Assembly (NCBI GenBank): GCA_963727845.1
Contig: CAVSHI010000003.1
Span: 1-64,000 of the forward strand
DNA length: 64,000 bases
Source: JBEKTW01 sp963727845
GTDB lineage: Bacteria > Bacteroidota > Ignavibacteria > UBA10030 > SZUA-254
Reading direction: 5' to 3'
The translations under genes and the position numbers were made by a program. The stretch's first letter is position 1, and each line of letters opens with the position of its first letter. Below are positions 42,329 through 50,625 of the stretch, piece after piece. Under the pieces are notes generated by a model. It was not told the DNA's origin. It saw only the letters and a program-made list of their open reading frames with translations, and did not search any database.

Positions 42329-42777
42329 CGCATTGCTCCTTTCTGAGTCGAAATGAACTCCAATATTCTCGATTTGATTGCATCCCGGACTACTCGTGTT
42401 TTCCCTAACTTCTCTTCGTACGAACCCTGGAATGAAGAGGGATCGTCAAAGTTCCACTGAAGTCGTTGGGTAACACCGGGGAACACTGGACAGCGCTCTC
42501 CACTGGCTTTGTCGCATACCGTTATGACGTATTGATATCTTTTACCTTGTTTCACAAAGTCAAATACGTCCTTTGTTCGGTTTTTTGAAATGTCAATTCC
42601 AAGCTCTCGCATTGCGTCAACGACAATGGGATTCAGTGTGCCGGGTTCAATCCCTGCGCTTTCCACTTCGAAAAGCTCATCACCATGCCGGCTGAGAAAA
42701 GCCTCGGCCATTTGACTACGCGCGCTGTTATGCACGCAAACGAAGAGCACCCGTTGCCTTACTTTCATAGTTTTCAT
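42325..42777 (-). CDS. arsC: arsenate reductase, low-molecular-weight phosphatase type
   Basis: 150 aa of the thioredoxin-coupled LMW-PTPase group. The P-loop VCVHNSARSQMAEAFL carries the nucleophilic cysteine. Further catalytic cysteines are expected in VCDKASGERCPVFPG. It converts As(V) to As(III), which ACR3 then exports. It starts 4 bp inside the arsR gene end, so it is the first enzyme gene of the operon. Confidence 0.92.
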   Translation of the reverse strand: MKTMKVRQRVLFVCVHNSARSQMAEAFLSRHGDELFEVESAGIEPGTLNPIVVDAMRELGIDISKNRTKDVFDFVKQGKRYQYVITVCDKASGERCPVFPGVTQRLQWNFDDPSSFQGSYEEKLGKTRVVRDAIKSRILEFISTQKGAMR

Positions 42778-43166
42778 TTAGATTGCATTGTTTTGGGAAT
42801 TCCGCTTGGATTAATAACGTTGAAGGTCGTGCATTGCCCATTCTTAATGGACTGCCTTAACCTTCGAATATCCTCCCGGAAGATCGGATAGGTACTAAAA
42901 GTATTCTTCAGGCCCTTCAGCAACTTAACATGTGCTTTTTGCTTGTCTCCCGTGAATGAGTACAGGATCCACAATCCCTGTCTACGGTCTGTCACGAGGT
43001 TGGCGTTCTTCAAAGCAGTGAGGTGCCGGGAAACCTTTGTTTGCGTAAAACCCAAAGTGCGTTCGATATCGCAAACACAAATTTCATCTGCACTGATAAT
43101 AAGATTTAAAATCCTCAACCGAGATTCATCGGATACGGCTTTGAGGATACGAATAAGCTGATCCAC
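42774..43166 (-). CDS. arsR: ArsR-family arsenic-responsive repressor
   Basis: 130 aa winged-helix protein. The metal-binding box EICVCDIERTL has the Cys pair that binds As(III) in classical ArsR. The recognition helix is TQTKVSRHLTALKNANLV. A C-terminal extension of about 35 residues carries one more Cys. It represses the operon until arsenite binds. A promoter and a small dyad lie at 43265-43319 upstream, and it overlaps arsC by 4 bp. Confidence 0.93.
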   Translation of the reverse strand: MDQLIRILKAVSDESRLRILNLIISADEICVCDIERTLGFTQTKVSRHLTALKNANLVTDRRQGLWILYSFTGDKQKAHVKLLKGLKNTFSTYPIFREDIRRLRQSIKNGQCTTFNVINPSGIPKTMQSK

Positions 43167-43264
43167 AATACTGTCCTTTCGGTTAAATTATGCTTAACGC
43201 ATGCCGCGCGTGAAGTTCGGCATCGGATGAATCCATCCAACGTTAATCGAATTCCTCAATGAAT

Positions 43265-43278
43265 TGTACATCCGTACA
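43265..43278 (-). promoter_or_regulatory. candidate ArsR operator
   Basis: Short dyad TGTAC-ATCC-GTACA immediately after the -10 box of the arsR promoter, about where transcription starts. It lies about 100 bp upstream of arsR. Arms of only 5 bp make this tentative, but the place fits a repressor that blocks initiation. Confidence 0.5.
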
Positions 43279-43288
43279 TGCGCATAAA

Positions 43289-43319
43289 CAAATATAGTAA
43301 ACCCATCGCAATAAGTCAA
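43289..43319 (-). promoter_or_regulatory. promoter of the arsenic operon
   Basis: Minus strand TTGACT (43314-43319), a 17-bp spacer and TATATTTG (43289-43296). This matches the Bacteroidota consensus TAnnTTTG and also a normal -35/-10 pair. The leader to arsR is about 115 nt. Confidence 0.7.
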
Positions 43320-43657
43320 GTCGATAAGAATCGGGCTGCAAGCATGGAAGTGCTCCGGGTGGCTTTTTTGCAGTAAGGGTGAACTCGCGGAAATTCAACA
43401 TAGGGATCGGGCTTCGAATCAGAGTAATCGTAAGCAAAGTGGCGACCGGCTAAAGAGAAAAATTGAAACCATTTACGCATGCCGACTGTTGATTGAGTAT
43501 TTACCAACATCCGTCCGACTTTCTTTTATCGCATAATTTCAGTAACATAAACAGGTGCAATGTTTAAATTGCTTGTAGCTAAACTGAATTGCCGCCTTAG
43601 CAATTGCACCCGCACTGGCCGGCGGATAGAATAGGATATATTAGGAATTTGTTTCCA

Positions 43658-45124
43658 ATGACAGCTTTGCCGTCACCAATGTCTCGAATACATTCACCCG
43701 GTTCTTCCAGCGATGAGATGAGCCAGGCCCAACAGAAATTCAGAGAGGAATTCCCCGAATACGAGCACACGAGGACCCTCGATGAATTGCGGGCAAGAGA
43801 GTATGGCCGCCTGGATATAAAAGACCAGGTCTATCTGGACTACACCGGCGGCGGTCTGTATTCCGACCGTCAGCTGGAAGAGCACATGACTTTACTGAGG
43901 ACAGGTATCTTTGGCAACCCTCATTCAACAAATCCCTCATCGCGCGCGTCAACACAATTGGCCGAGCAGGCACGAAGCTATGTTCTGGAATACTTCAACG
44001 CTTCGCCGGCTGAGTATGTCGTCGTCTTCACGAAAAATGCAAGCGGTGCGCTTAAGCTCATCGGTGAATCATACCCGTTCGAAAAGGATTCGCGCTATTT
44101 GCTGACATTCGATAACCACAATGCAGTAAACGGTATCCGTGAGTTCGCAAGGTCAAGAGGAGCCGTCATCACGTATATTCCGGTTGTAGCCCCGGAGTTA
44201 CGAATTGATGGTGATCAGCTTCTGAAGAATCTGGAAATGCCGAAGCGTGATCGGAACAATCTTTTCGTTTTTCCGGCGCAGTCTAATTTTTCCGGAGTCC
44301 AGCATTCGTTAGATTGGATAACCCGCGCGCAGGCAAACAGCTGGGATGTCATCCTTGATGCGGCGGCATTCGCGCCGACCAACCTACTGGATGTAAACCG
44401 ATACCGTCCGGACTTCGTCCCGCTCTCCTTTTACAAGATGTTCGGATATCCCACGGGAATCGGCTGCCTGATTGCCAAGAAGACATCGCTAAAGAAATTG
44501 CGCCGGCCATGGTTTTCAGGTGGAACGATTGAAATGGCTTCGGTGCAGGGAGACAAACACTTTCTATCAGACGGCGCGGCCGCTTTTGAGGACGGAACGA
44601 TTGACTACTTAAATTTACCGGCTGTTGAAATCGGCCTGAGACATCTCCAGAAAATCGGCATGGGGCTAATACACTCGAGAGTGACCACTCTGACCTCCTG
44701 GCTGCTCAAGTGCCTCGCATCGTTGTGTCATTCCAACGGCTCGCCGCTGGTCGAGATTTATGGACCCCGAGATATTGCTCAACGGGGAGCATCGGTTGCC
44801 ATGAATTTTCTCGACCCAAGTGGGACCGTGTTCAATTTCCGTTTTGTTGAAGAAGAAGCCGCGAAATTCAATATTTCATTGCGCACCGGTTGCTTTTGCA
44901 ACCCCGGGGCTGGTGAGATCGCTTTTGGCTTGACCAAAAAGGATATGGTCGATTGCTTTGGCAATGAGGAACGGGCTTCCTTCGAACAGTGCATCCTCGC
45001 CGTCAAGGGGAAAACGGCGGGCGCCGTCCGCGTGTCTCTGGGCATTGCAACAAATTTCGACGATGTCTATCGCTTCCTCCAATTTGTGCAGACATTCATC
45101 GACACATCGGCTGCACCAAAGTGA
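43658..45124 (+). CDS. aminotransferase class V, molybdenum-cofactor-sulfurase-like
   Basis: 488 aa from ATG 43658; starts at 43604, 43679 and 43718 are alternatives and conservation begins near FREEFPEY. Signatures are VYLDYTGGGLYSDRQLEEH, NPHSTNPSSRAS, VVFTKNASGALKLIGESY, the PLP lysine in PLSFYKMFGYPTGIGCLI, and the desulfurase loop LRTGCFCNPGAGE. This is the N-terminal PLP half of the MoCo sulfurases; the C-terminal MOSC domain is absent. It can make a protein persulfide from cysteine. It is on the opposite strand to the arsenic operon. Confidence 0.8.
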   Translation: MTALPSPMSRIHSPGSSSDEMSQAQQKFREEFPEYEHTRTLDELRAREYGRLDIKDQVYLDYTGGGLYSDRQLEEHMTLLRTGIFGNPHSTNPSSRASTQLAEQARSYVLEYFNASPAEYVVVFTKNASGALKLIGESYPFEKDSRYLLTFDNHNAVNGIREFARSRGAVITYIPVVAPELRIDGDQLLKNLEMPKRDRNNLFVFPAQSNFSGVQHSLDWITRAQANSWDVILDAAAFAPTNLLDVNRYRPDFVPLSFYKMFGYPTGIGCLIAKKTSLKKLRRPWFSGGTIEMASVQGDKHFLSDGAAAFEDGTIDYLNLPAVEIGLRHLQKIGMGLIHSRVTTLTSWLLKCLASLCHSNGSPLVEIYGPRDIAQRGASVAMNFLDPSGTVFNFRFVEEEAAKFNISLRTGCFCNPGAGEIAFGLTKKDMVDCFGNEERASFEQCILAVKGKTAGAVRVSLGIATNFDDVYRFLQFVQTFIDTSAAPK

Positions 45125-45198
45125 CATTTGCACGATAGACATACACAAAATTGAATAACTGATGTTACGCAAAAGTGGGCTGCGGATGGAATGAGTCA

Positions 45199-45303
45199 TC
45201 CGAACTCACCCTGTGGTCCCTCTCTAACGTTAGAGAGGGACGTTGGCCGCGGAAGGGCTTCCCCTTCTCTACTTGTAGAGAAGGGGGCAGGGGATGAGTT
45301 CCG
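45199..45303. repeat. MITE-like palindromic element B
   Basis: An approximately 105-bp element. Outer inverted repeats are CGAACTCACCCTG and its near complement at 45288-45303. Inside are a perfect 26-bp palindrome at 45216-45241 (half: GTCCCTCTCTAAC) and a hairpin CCCCTTCTCTAC-TT-GTAGAGAAGGGG at 45261-45286. The two-hairpin design is the same as element A at 26658-26767. It is non-coding. Confidence 0.7.
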
Positions 45304-45380
45304 AAAATCGCACCGTAAAAGTTTCTTCCCGCTTCATGCGTAACATCACTGAATAAGAATCGAACCGTCAGGACAAACCA

Positions 45381-46325
45381 ATGGCAGATGATCCTCTAAG
45401 CGCTCAGAATTCCGCTGAAACGGAAGTACACCGGAAAATTGAAAAGAGTCTGGGTATTTCCATTGCGCTCAATGCCATTATTTTTGTCGTCGAACTTATC
45501 GGCGGAGTCCTGACCAACAGCCTTGCTCTTATCTCCGACTCGCTCCACAATTTTAGCGATTTTCTCGCGCTGATATTGAGCTATATCGCTTCCAGAGTTG
45601 TTCGATGGAAATCGAATTCCGAAAAGTCGTATGGATACATTCGTGTCGAAATCTTCGTGGCCTTCATCAACGCCATGGGGTTGGTATTGATCGGGTTGTA
45701 CGTTATCTACGAAGGAATCCTGCGATTTGCGCACCCCGAACCTGTCGCCGGCGGCTGGATGCTCATCATTGCCGCCGTCGGTTTCGTTGTCAATACGGCA
45801 GCCACTCTCCTGTTAAAAACACACGCGCACCACGATCTCAACATGAAGAGCGCGTACCTGCATCTTCTCACCGACGCTGTCGAATCGCTTGCCGTGGTCG
45901 TGGTTGCCGGGATCATCGCATGGAAAGACTGGCGTATTCTCGATCCGGTTGTGTCGATCGCCATCGGACTGTTCATCATCAAGAGCGCCTGGAGTATCGT
46001 TTCCGAGACAGTGCACATTCTGACCGAAGGAACACCCCGGGGAATCGATTTGGATGAAGTTGCAGCCTACATCCAGGCGTTCCCCGGCATCGAGAATGTC
46101 CATCACCTGCATATCTGGGGTCTGTCTTCCAGGGTTCGGGCACTCAGCGCGCACATCGTTGTGCAGGATCAAATGATAAGTAAAGGATGCAAAATCAGGT
46201 CGGAACTGGAACAGGAGTTGGAATCTCGCTTCGGCATTAATCATCCCACGCTTCAGTTTGAGGCCTCAGTCTGCGAAGATCAGGGTGTCGTGGTGGATGT
46301 TCATCCATCACAACGGAAACAGTAA
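45381..46325 (+). CDS. cation diffusion facilitator (CDF) metal exporter
   Basis: 314 aa with six helices. TM2 has LALISDSLHNFSDFLAL and TM5 has HLLTDAVESLAVVVVAG, which carry the Asp/His metal site. A cytoplasmic ferredoxin-like end follows (IENVHHLHIWGLSSR). It belongs to the CzcD/ZitB group, exporting zinc, cobalt or cadmium. It is a single gene after element B. Confidence 0.9.
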   Translation: MADDPLSAQNSAETEVHRKIEKSLGISIALNAIIFVVELIGGVLTNSLALISDSLHNFSDFLALILSYIASRVVRWKSNSEKSYGYIRVEIFVAFINAMGLVLIGLYVIYEGILRFAHPEPVAGGWMLIIAAVGFVVNTAATLLLKTHAHHDLNMKSAYLHLLTDAVESLAVVVVAGIIAWKDWRILDPVVSIAIGLFIIKSAWSIVSETVHILTEGTPRGIDLDEVAAYIQAFPGIENVHHLHIWGLSSRVRALSAHIVVQDQMISKGCKIRSELEQELESRFGINHPTLQFEASVCEDQGVVVDVHPSQRKQ

Positions 46326-46392
46326 CGCAGCAGCATCCTGAGTTTGCGACTTCCGGCAATCTTTTGGCACACCTCTAATCGATAACCCGCAG

Positions 46393-47436
46393 ATGGACAT
46401 GAGAAAAATCGCATTTATATTCTTCATGGTATGCTGTATTTCCATGAATCCGTCATGCAATTTTATTTCTCTTTCTCCCGAAGATGTTGTCGTGCATAAT
46501 CCCTTTTCGTCTTTTGATTGTTGCCTCCGGGTCAAAGACTCAACAACAATCCGGATAGACCTAGTTTCCTCTCCCACGAACCCTCAGTATCAATGGGAAA
46601 CCAGTATTGGCACGATTGAGGGTCAAGGAAATCAGGTGACGTACATCGCTGCCGATTCTGCGGGCACATCACGTGTACACCTGAGGGTTCTCTCCGGTAA
46701 TTCCGTTGTCTACGAGAAATACTTTGCAATATTTGTGTACAAACAGGTTGTACTCCTGAAAGCAGATGATTTGAAGTACTTCATATCGGATATTCTCCCG
46801 CCTCAGTGGGATAGGTTTATCGGGTATATCAAATCCAAAAACATCGTTGCCGGCCTGGGTCTGATCGGATACTCACTGGTCGAGGGGAGTCCGTCCTATT
46901 CTGCAACGGTGGCTTCTTTGCAGCGCAGCGGCAATTTTGAGATCTGGAATCATGGCTACACGCATGAGCTCCAGGGACAGTTCGACGAATTTCAGAATAC
47001 TACGTACGATTTTCAAATGAATCATCTGCTGTTAACTCAGAACCTGGCAAAAGAAAAACTGGATATTACCCTGCATGCTTTCGGAGCGCCTGGAGATTAC
47101 ATTGATTCCAACACGACAAAAGTCATCGACGCGGTCGACGATATTACTGTGTGGTTTAACGGCGATCCGCATTCAAAAAAAGTCGTATTGAGTGTAGGTG
47201 GATGTTATATCGAGTCGCCCATTTTCCACCCAAATTATCCGGATTTTGTGAGCGCCTACAGTCCGGATAGCGGACGCTATTTATTTCAATTCCATCCATA
47301 CGAATGGGATGACAACGGGTTTGAGAATTTTCAAAGGATTATCGAATACCTCATGCAAGCAGGGGTGACTTTCGTTACCCCCACTCAGTATTACGAAAGC
47401 TTTTCTTCAAAAACCATTGTGAGAGCAACTGGCTGA
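46393..47436 (+). CDS. lipoprotein with polysaccharide-deacetylase-like (DUF2334) domain
   Basis: 347 aa. The N-terminal signal has the lipobox NPSC (FFMVCCISMNPSC), so the protein is probably lipid-anchored. Residues 45-110 look like an Ig/PKD-type strand region. The rest resembles the CE4/DUF2334 fold: LLKADDLKYF, NHGYTHEL (H-x3-H), HAFGAPGDYID and FQFHPYEWD supply the expected metal and catalytic residues. It may deacetylate a surface polysaccharide. No operon partner is visible except a possible link to the small outer-membrane protein gene 78 bp downstream. Confidence 0.75.
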   Translation: MDMRKIAFIFFMVCCISMNPSCNFISLSPEDVVVHNPFSSFDCCLRVKDSTTIRIDLVSSPTNPQYQWETSIGTIEGQGNQVTYIAADSAGTSRVHLRVLSGNSVVYEKYFAIFVYKQVVLLKADDLKYFISDILPPQWDRFIGYIKSKNIVAGLGLIGYSLVEGSPSYSATVASLQRSGNFEIWNHGYTHELQGQFDEFQNTTYDFQMNHLLLTQNLAKEKLDITLHAFGAPGDYIDSNTTKVIDAVDDITVWFNGDPHSKKVVLSVGGCYIESPIFHPNYPDFVSAYSPDSGRYLFQFHPYEWDDNGFENFQRIIEYLMQAGVTFVTPTQYYESFSSKTIVRATG

Positions 47437-47514
47437 GCCGGTGGAGTTCACTCTGACGGCGGATTCATTGATCTCATGTGATGTGTTGATCACCAGATGG
47501 ACAGGAGCAAATAT

Positions 47515-48006
47515 ATGAGAAGATCAATAAGTACTATTTTCATGCTTTCCGTATTCTTGACTGTTGTCTCTGCACAATTCAGCAAGAATTCAAAGAGCAT
47601 TAGCGGCACCATCACCTGGGATCAAACGTACTACGATCATGAGAACATAGGTACGATGCTGATTGCAACTCCATCGATGGAATATTTTGTCATGGATGAT
47701 CTTGCTGTGACAGCCTCTCTGTCTCTTACGGCATTCGGTGATGATGGAGTATGGCTGGTCGACGATGGCAGTCTCGGACTGGGGGCGAAATACTGCTACG
47801 AGATAGATAAGGGAGCGCTCTATGCGGGTGGCTCTTTCGATTTTACCCGTCCAAAGGCTCCGCGGTCCATGTTAACAGAGGTCGGTTATCTATTTGGTTT
47901 GAGCAAGAGCGTGTTCCTTAATTTCGGATTGGAATACTCAATGGGCCTGGGTGATAACAGGCTGTCAACGATCACGCTGGGAATCGGGGTCGCGACATTC
48001 TTTTGA
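47515..48006 (+). CDS. small outer-membrane beta-barrel protein
   Basis: 163 aa from ATG 47515, with AGGAG 7 nt upstream. A signal peptide (RRSISTIFMLSVFLTVVSAQ) is followed by alternating amphipathic strands with aromatic ends and a C-terminal phenylalanine (GIGVATFF). This is typical of an eight-stranded outer-membrane barrel. No family is recognised and the ligand or function is unknown. Confidence 0.65.
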   Translation: MRRSISTIFMLSVFLTVVSAQFSKNSKSISGTITWDQTYYDHENIGTMLIATPSMEYFVMDDLAVTASLSLTAFGDDGVWLVDDGSLGLGAKYCYEIDKGALYAGGSFDFTRPKAPRSMLTEVGYLFGLSKSVFLNFGLEYSMGLGDNRLSTITLGIGVATFF

Positions 48007-48033
48007 TCTCTTTACCAAACACTTCGCATCCTG

Positions 48034-48210
48034 ATGGCCTTTGTGCTTATGGGTTATGGGATGGTGTGGAGGGTGGGCTTTTGTATCAAAAAGAATGGCG
48101 TGAATCCTTTCGATAAAAATCAATTTCGGGCCCTCGCCAACGGGATACTCCGCTCCAAGACTACTCACCAACATTGTGAGAAATGTAACAGCTGTCACAA
48201 AGTGAAATAG
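48034..48210 (+). CDS. possible 58-aa protein ending in a CxxC-CxxCH cluster
   Basis: An ATG-to-TAG frame of 59 codons. The C-terminus reads HQHCEKCNSCHKVK, combining CxxC and CxxCH, so it could bind zinc or a heme, although there is no signal peptide for heme attachment. No ribosome site is visible. It could be a remnant or chance frame. Confidence 0.25.
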   Translation: MAFVLMGYGMVWRVGFCIKKNGVNPFDKNQFRALANGILRSKTTHQHCEKCNSCHKVK

Positions 48211-48422
48211 AAAGGGTGATTTCTGAGATCCTCTATTCGTTGCGTCATCTCCTTGGTGCGCGCACGTTGCACCGGTTTAGTGATCAATGAATGAGGCGGA
48301 TTCATTGAGATGCCATAAGGATAGCCAAGAAAAAGGAGAAAGTCAACTATTGATACGATGGGACGAAATAATATGCAGCGGATAAAAGCCGATATTAAGA
48401 TTCGAGCCATCGCTCAAAAATG

Positions 48423-48453
48423 TTGACAATTGAGCGAAAAACCAGTAGATTTG
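48423..48453 (+). promoter_or_regulatory. promoter upstream of the NtrC-like gene
   Basis: TTGACA (48423-48428), 17 bp, then TAGATTTG (48446-48453), an exact fit to the Bacteroidota TAnnTTTG box. It is 38 bp upstream of the ATG at 48492. Confidence 0.7.
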
Positions 48454-48491
48454 CGGATAGTCAATGACAGAACAAATCACAAGGAATCACC

Positions 48492-49385
48492 ATGAACCTA
48501 GATTCAGAATTAGTAGGAATAAGCAAGGTAATACACGCACTGCGGGATAGCGTCCTGCGGCTTTCAAAAAAATCCTCCCACGTGATCATTACGGGAGACC
48601 GCGGTGTGGGCAAAACCACCGTCGCGAGATTAATTCATGAGGCATCCGGCGCAAGAGGGGCTCTTGTTGTCATCAATTCCTCCGTTACGAGTGACCCTGG
48701 CCTACGAGGCATCTTTAGCAATATCACGCCAAACATTTCGACATTGCTCATACAGGGAATTGAGGACTTTTCATTCGTCCATCAAGCGGGGATGGAAAAG
48801 GCTTTTCTTCCGCTTCAAAAGAAGCCGTCTACACGCGTGATCATTACCACGCAATGCACACTCAACGAACTGGGCCGGGAGCAGAAACTCTTCGAGGATT
48901 TGCACGTTATCCTGAAATCTTTCGAGGTCATAACGGTGCCGCGTCTCAGCGATCGAACGGAAGATATTCCGCTCTTGGTCGAACATTTTATTAAGAATGC
49001 GTGCGACGCTCTTGGTACCCGTCTCAAGGTGATTGCCACAACAACTCTTGACACCATGATGAGAAAGGACTGGAGGGGCAATATTGCGGAGCTCAAATCC
49101 GTGACAGAAAAAGCCGTGTTCGCCTCGGATTCTGAAATAGTTGAACTTTCCGAACGGCTGGTAGACGAAGCAACCCAGGTGAGAGGCATCGTAGAAAGGA
49201 TAAGTGAAAAAAAAGCTTTCCCATTTGATAAGTCACTTTCGAACCTTGAAAAGACCTTGATAGAGCGAACGATGGAAGTCGCCGGACACAATCAAAGCCG
49301 GGCAGCCGGACTCCTTAAGTTGTCCGAAGCAAATTTTCGCTATCGCCTGAGGAAGTTCAGTATTCTCTCGGCAAGAAAGAAGTAG
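48492..49385 (+). CDS. NtrC-type AAA+ regulator lacking the GAFTGA motif
   Basis: 297 aa. It has a sigma-54-activator-like AAA+ domain: Walker A GDRGVGKTTVARL (near residue 37), followed by VVINSS. The segment that should hold GAFTGA is replaced by SDPGLRGIFSNITPNISTLL. A Walker-B-like LLIQGIEDF and sensor segment RVIITTQ follow. The C-terminal Fis-type helix-turn-helix is present (RTMEVAGHNQSRAAGLLKLS). Without GAFTGA it cannot contact sigma-54 in the usual way, so it may act as a repressor or use sigma-70 like TyrR. There is no receiver domain. Confidence 0.8.
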   Translation: MNLDSELVGISKVIHALRDSVLRLSKKSSHVIITGDRGVGKTTVARLIHEASGARGALVVINSSVTSDPGLRGIFSNITPNISTLLIQGIEDFSFVHQAGMEKAFLPLQKKPSTRVIITTQCTLNELGREQKLFEDLHVILKSFEVITVPRLSDRTEDIPLLVEHFIKNACDALGTRLKVIATTTLDTMMRKDWRGNIAELKSVTEKAVFASDSEIVELSERLVDEATQVRGIVERISEKKAFPFDKSLSNLEKTLIERTMEVAGHNQSRAAGLLKLSEANFRYRLRKFSILSARKK

Positions 49386-49557
49386 GTAATTCAGCCGGCT
49401 CTTACGTTTTTCTCCCGGCAAAATCAGAAGCAGGAGGTCCCGCCTCAGTAGGGCTCTCGCTACAAGCGAGTGAGCGGGAATACAGGAGTGCAGACTAGAT
49501 AGCTTTTTGGACCGGGCAGGTCAAGGCCGGCAGCGGTGGGGTTGCTGGAACTCCGAA

Positions 49558-50249
49558 CTACTTGCGCATCATGGAAATGCTCCTTGCGATCTCATCTATG
49601 AGCATGCCGTCGCTATGGGTATACCTGGCAACCTCTAAGCGAGTGTGAAGTGCAAGTTTCTCCATGATGTTATGGACATGGCTTTTGACGGCGTAGGTTG
49701 CGATGTGAAGCCGATGGCCCATTTCCTTATTGCTTAAGCCATCACTGATCAGAGCAATAATTTCCCGTTCCCGTTTAGTCATTCGAATTGCTTTGTTGAC
49801 ATCCGGTTTCCCCACCTCCACTGCGTGTTCAACGATCTGCGAGAATAGAGATCCTCGCAAGATGCGAGGAAGAACCCTCCCTCCTTCCGCAACCGAGCGT
49901 ATTGTGGCGAGCAAATCATCGCACGTAGCGTCCTTCAGGATAAACCCCGAGGCTCCGGCCTTAATGAATTGCCGGACATCCCCCTGGGCAGGCGCAAGAT
50001 CCATAACGATCACTTTCGCTCGGGGAACTCTTTCTTGACGATTTCCACGACATGCAAACTGCTTTGACTCCGCAGTCCAAGATCCAGAAGAATAACATTG
50101 GGTTTCAACTTATGGATCTTGAGAACGCTGTTTTCCCCGTTACCGGATGCGGCAACGACTCTGATATCCCGCTGGCCTTTGAGCATCACCGCAATACCAT
50201 CGCGCAGAAGGCGATTATCTTCAATAAGCAGCAATCGGATTTTATTCAT
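49558..50249 (-). pseudogene. LuxR-type response regulator split by a frameshift
   Basis: Two overlapping frames make one NarL-type regulator. 50010-50249 encodes the receiver domain N-terminal part (IRLLLIEDNRLLRDGIAVML, LLDLGL with the phospho-Asp). 49558-50013 encodes the rest and the LuxR helix-turn-helix (MTKREREIIALISDGLSNKE). The intact paralogue at 50675-51367 shows the join FPERK/VIVMDL. Here CGA-AAG-TGA breaks it; one more A, or a -1 slip of the Lys tRNA from AAG to AAA, gives CGA-AAA-GTG and restores the frame. It may be a sequencing error, a decayed copy or a slippage site. Confidence 0.75.
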
Positions 50250-50515
50250 CGAAGCACTCCTTCCCCCGCTCGGCCAATTCTTTCGCCGTGCAGGTAATGA
50301 GGATCGACACTATGTCGTTCCTTTTTGACCAGGGGATCCTCGGGGACATTTAAGTCAAGATCGCGCAACGTCTCCTCCGAAACAGTAGAACCGTGCGACG
50401 GATGAGAGACTGCGGTGATGGTATAAAGTGCAACGGTCGTTCCGCAGGGAGTTTTTTGCCGTCCGACAAATACCGCATCCGAATCTCGGTCGGAAAGATT
50501 CATCCTCTTAGGCAT
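50246..50515 (-). CDS. small protein of unknown function coupled to the response regulator
   Basis: 89 aa, not recognised. It is polar and has no membrane helix. The sequence includes DSDAVFVGRQKTPCGTTVALYTIT and TVSEETLRDLDLNVPED, which looks structured. It starts at ATG 50515 and overlaps the frameshifted response-regulator start by 4 bp. The conserved 40-bp element at 50626-50665 lies about 110 bp upstream. Confidence 0.55.
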   Translation of the reverse strand: MPKRMNLSDRDSDAVFVGRQKTPCGTTVALYTITAVSHPSHGSTVSEETLRDLDLNVPEDPLVKKERHSVDPHYLHGERIGRAGEGVLR

Positions 50516-50625
50516 GCTGACGTTGTACCAACTGCCGATGATTGAAAAATGGAGTTCCGGCGTCGCTCGGCCCGGGTCTCCAACAATCTACCTGCAATTA
50601 AGATACCGCTAAATCGTAGTGTGAA

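Larger units (their letters stand above)
43167..43657. other. divergent intergenic region between arsR and the MoCo-sulfurase-like gene
   Basis: 491 bp. It holds the arsR promoter and dyad (43265-43319). The side facing the plus-strand gene has no clear promoter. No ORF with coding character is seen, and the start of the plus-strand gene is placed at 43658. Confidence 0.6.
48007..48491. other. intergenic region with a small possible ORF and a promoter
   Basis: 485 bp. It contains the possible 58-aa ORF at 48034-48210 and the promoter at 48423-48453. Other short open frames on both strands lack coding character. Confidence 0.5.
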
